From: Limnoraphis robusta CS-951
GTDB lineage: Bacteria > Cyanobacteriota > Cyanobacteriia > Cyanobacteriales > Microcoleaceae
Assembly: GCF_000972705.2 (NCBI RefSeq)
Contig: NZ_LATL02000047.1
Coordinates: 1 to 5,425 of the forward strand
Direction: 5' to 3'
DNA length: 5,425 nucleotides
Made by a program: the position numbers and the translations under genes
In this document: piece by piece, positions 3,999 to 5,425 of the stretch
Numbering within the stretch: the stretch's first letter is position 1
How the letters are laid out: each line of letters opens with the position of its first letter
The notes under the pieces: generated by a model
What the model saw: only the letters and a program-made list of their open reading frames with translations
Database searches by the model: none
What the model was told of the DNA's origin: nothing

Positions 3999-5425
3999 AT
4001 GTCTAAACCGATTAAGTTTGGCACAGATGGCTGGCGAGGTGTCATTGCTGATGATTTTACCTTTGAACGGGTCGCTTTAGTTGCTCCTCTGGCTGCTCAA
4101 GTCTTAGAAGAAATCTATGGTCATAACGCTGCTAGTCGCACGGTATTTGTAGGATATGATCGACGCTTTTTGGCTGAAGAATTTGCTCTAGTTGCAGCTC
4201 AAGCGATTCAAGCGGCCGGATATGATGTTAAACTCAGTCAAGGCTACGCGCCGACTCCGGCTTACAGTCTCGTTGCTCACCAACAACAGGCTTTAGGGGC
4301 GGTGGTTCTGACAGCTAGCCATAATCCCGGTAAATATTTAGGTTTAAAAGTTAAGGGTGCATTTGGAGGGTCGGTTGGCCCAGACGTAACGCAAGAAATA
4401 GAAGCAAGACTCGATCTACCTCAACTCAAAGCAGACATTCCCGGAACATTAGAGTCTTTTGATCCTTGGCCTGCTTATTGTGAAACGTTACAATCAAAGG
4501 TTGATATTGAGGCGATTAAAACAGCGATTAATCAGGGTAAATTGACCGTTTTTGTTGATGTGATGCACGGTGCCGCTACGGGGGGTTTAGCTCGAATTTT
4601 AGGCGATTCCGTTAGAGAAATTAACAGCAATCGTGATCCGTTATTTGATGGCGGTGCGCCGGAACCATTACCTAAATATATTCCTGAATTGTTCCGTCAA
4701 ATTAAAACCCATAAACGTTCTCAAGACAGTTTAGCGGTGGGGTTTGTATTTGATGGCGATAGCGATCGCGTCGCTGCGGTGGATGGGGAAGGAAATTTCT
4801 TGAGTTCTCAAATTTTGATTCCCATTTTAATCGAACATTTAGCCACTCGTCGAGGTTTTGGTGGAGAAATTGTCAAAACTGTAAGCGGATCTGATTTGAT
4901 TCCTCGGATTGCCAAATTGTACGATTTATCCTTGTATGAAACACCGATTGGTTATAAATATATTGCCGATCGGATGTTGTCTTCTCAAGTGTTAGTCGGG
5001 GGTGAAGAATCTGGTGGGGTTGGTTATGGCGTTCATATACCGGAACGAGATGCTTTACTATCGGCTTTGTTCCTGTTAGAAGCTATCGTTCAGTCGGGAG
5101 AAGATCTCAGCCAAATTTATCGCCGTCTTCAAGACAAAGTTGGATTTTCTTCGGTGTATGATCGGATTGATTTACCTTTGGCGAGTATGGAGGTACGATC
5201 GCGTTTAGTCGAACAATTAGAAAATAATCCTCCCAAAGAAATCGCTGGACAAGCAGTGACAGATTGTTTAACAGTGGATGGTTATAAGTTCCGTTTGGCT
5301 GATGATCGTTGGCTATTAATTCGCTTTAGTGGAACTGAACCTGTTTTACGTTTATATTGTGAAGCAGCCGATAAAAAACAGGTGAATCAAACCCTTTCTT
5401 GGGCGAAAGATTGGGCGAGTAGCTG
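3999..5425 (+). CDS. Phosphoglucomutase/phosphomannomutase-type phosphohexomutase, 3' edge cut
   Basis: Alpha-D-phosphohexomutases move phosphate between C1 and C6 of a hexose (glucose, mannose or glucosamine), feeding glycogen, nucleotide sugars and envelope polysaccharides. The frame gives 475 residues plus two bases (TG), so probably only the stop codon or a few residues are missing. All four family landmarks are present: the phosphoserine loop TASHNP with S107, the metal loop DGDSDR (252-257), the sugar-binding loop GEESGG (335-340), and the phosphate-binding loop RFSGTEP (442-448). FGTDGWRG (7-14) marks the N-terminus and supports the ATG at 3999, which has no good Shine-Dalgarno. GGEESGG points away from GlmM, which usually has GEQSGH, towards a phosphogluco- or phosphomannomutase, but the true substrate is open. 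After S107 the loop reads GKYLGLKV where many relatives have an NG pair. A HIP1 site lies at 4762, within the DGDSDR codons. It has its own probable promoter and is likely a separate transcription unit. Confidence 0.93.
   Translation, partial: MSKPIKFGTDGWRGVIADDFTFERVALVAPLAAQVLEEIYGHNAASRTVFVGYDRRFLAEEFALVAAQAIQAAGYDVKLSQGYAPTPAYSLVAHQQQALGAVVLTASHNPGKYLGLKVKGAFGGSVGPDVTQEIEARLDLPQLKADIPGTLESFDPWPAYCETLQSKVDIEAIKTAINQGKLTVFVDVMHGAATGGLARILGDSVREINSNRDPLFDGGAPEPLPKYIPELFRQIKTHKRSQDSLAVGFVFDGDSDRVAAVDGEGNFLSSQILIPILIEHLATRRGFGGEIVKTVSGSDLIPRIAKLYDLSLYETPIGYKYIADRMLSSQVLVGGEESGGVGYGVHIPERDALLSALFLLEAIVQSGEDLSQIYRRLQDKVGFSSVYDRIDLPLASMEVRSRLVEQLENNPPKEIAGQAVTDCLTVDGYKFRLADDRWLLIRFSGTEPVLRLYCEAADKKQVNQTLSWAKDWASS

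Overview
The window looks like chromosomal DNA from a cyanobacterium. It has six copies of the octamer GCGATCGC (HIP1) in 5.4 kb (727, 993, 1452, 3746, 3946, 4762). The AccA and GTP cyclohydrolase I proteins read like cyanobacterial versions. An AGAGACG...CGTCTCT palindrome of a kind I know from cyanobacterial intergenic DNA lies behind folE. Base composition is moderate. Exact genus cannot be told; a filamentous form would fit but is a guess.

Layout, all on the + strand: (1) 2-370, the 3' end of a family-4 glycosyltransferase whose last part is out of frame. The natural C-terminus lies in another frame and ends at 335; the tail up to 370 is a translation of an 8-bp tandem repeat. (2) 450-1430, accA, the alpha carboxyltransferase subunit of acetyl-CoA carboxylase, starting with GTG. 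(3) 1431-2068, a long gap with a HIP1-centred hairpin, an extended -10 promoter-like site, a GC-rich group of three hairpins, a 31-codon possible small ORF and a pair of 12-bp direct repeats. (4) 2069-2794, a classical short-chain dehydrogenase/reductase. (5) 2957-3652, folE, GTP cyclohydrolase I, closed by a good rho-independent terminator. (6) 3653-3998, a gap with that terminator, a HIP1 palindrome and a likely promoter. (7) 3999-5425, a phosphoglucomutase/phosphomannomutase-type phosphohexomutase that is complete except for its stop codon at the window edge.

The genes are mostly housekeeping: fatty acid synthesis (AccA), pterin/folate synthesis (FolE, perhaps with the SDR as a pterin or other carbonyl reductase), and sugar phosphate and polysaccharide metabolism (phosphohexomutase, glycosyltransferase). 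Only the SDR-folE pair is close enough to suggest co-transcription. I see no CRISPR array, no intact mobile element, no tRNA or rRNA, and no convincing new defence or signalling system. The points most worth checking are the glycosyltransferase frameshift and the structured 1.6-2.0 kb gap.
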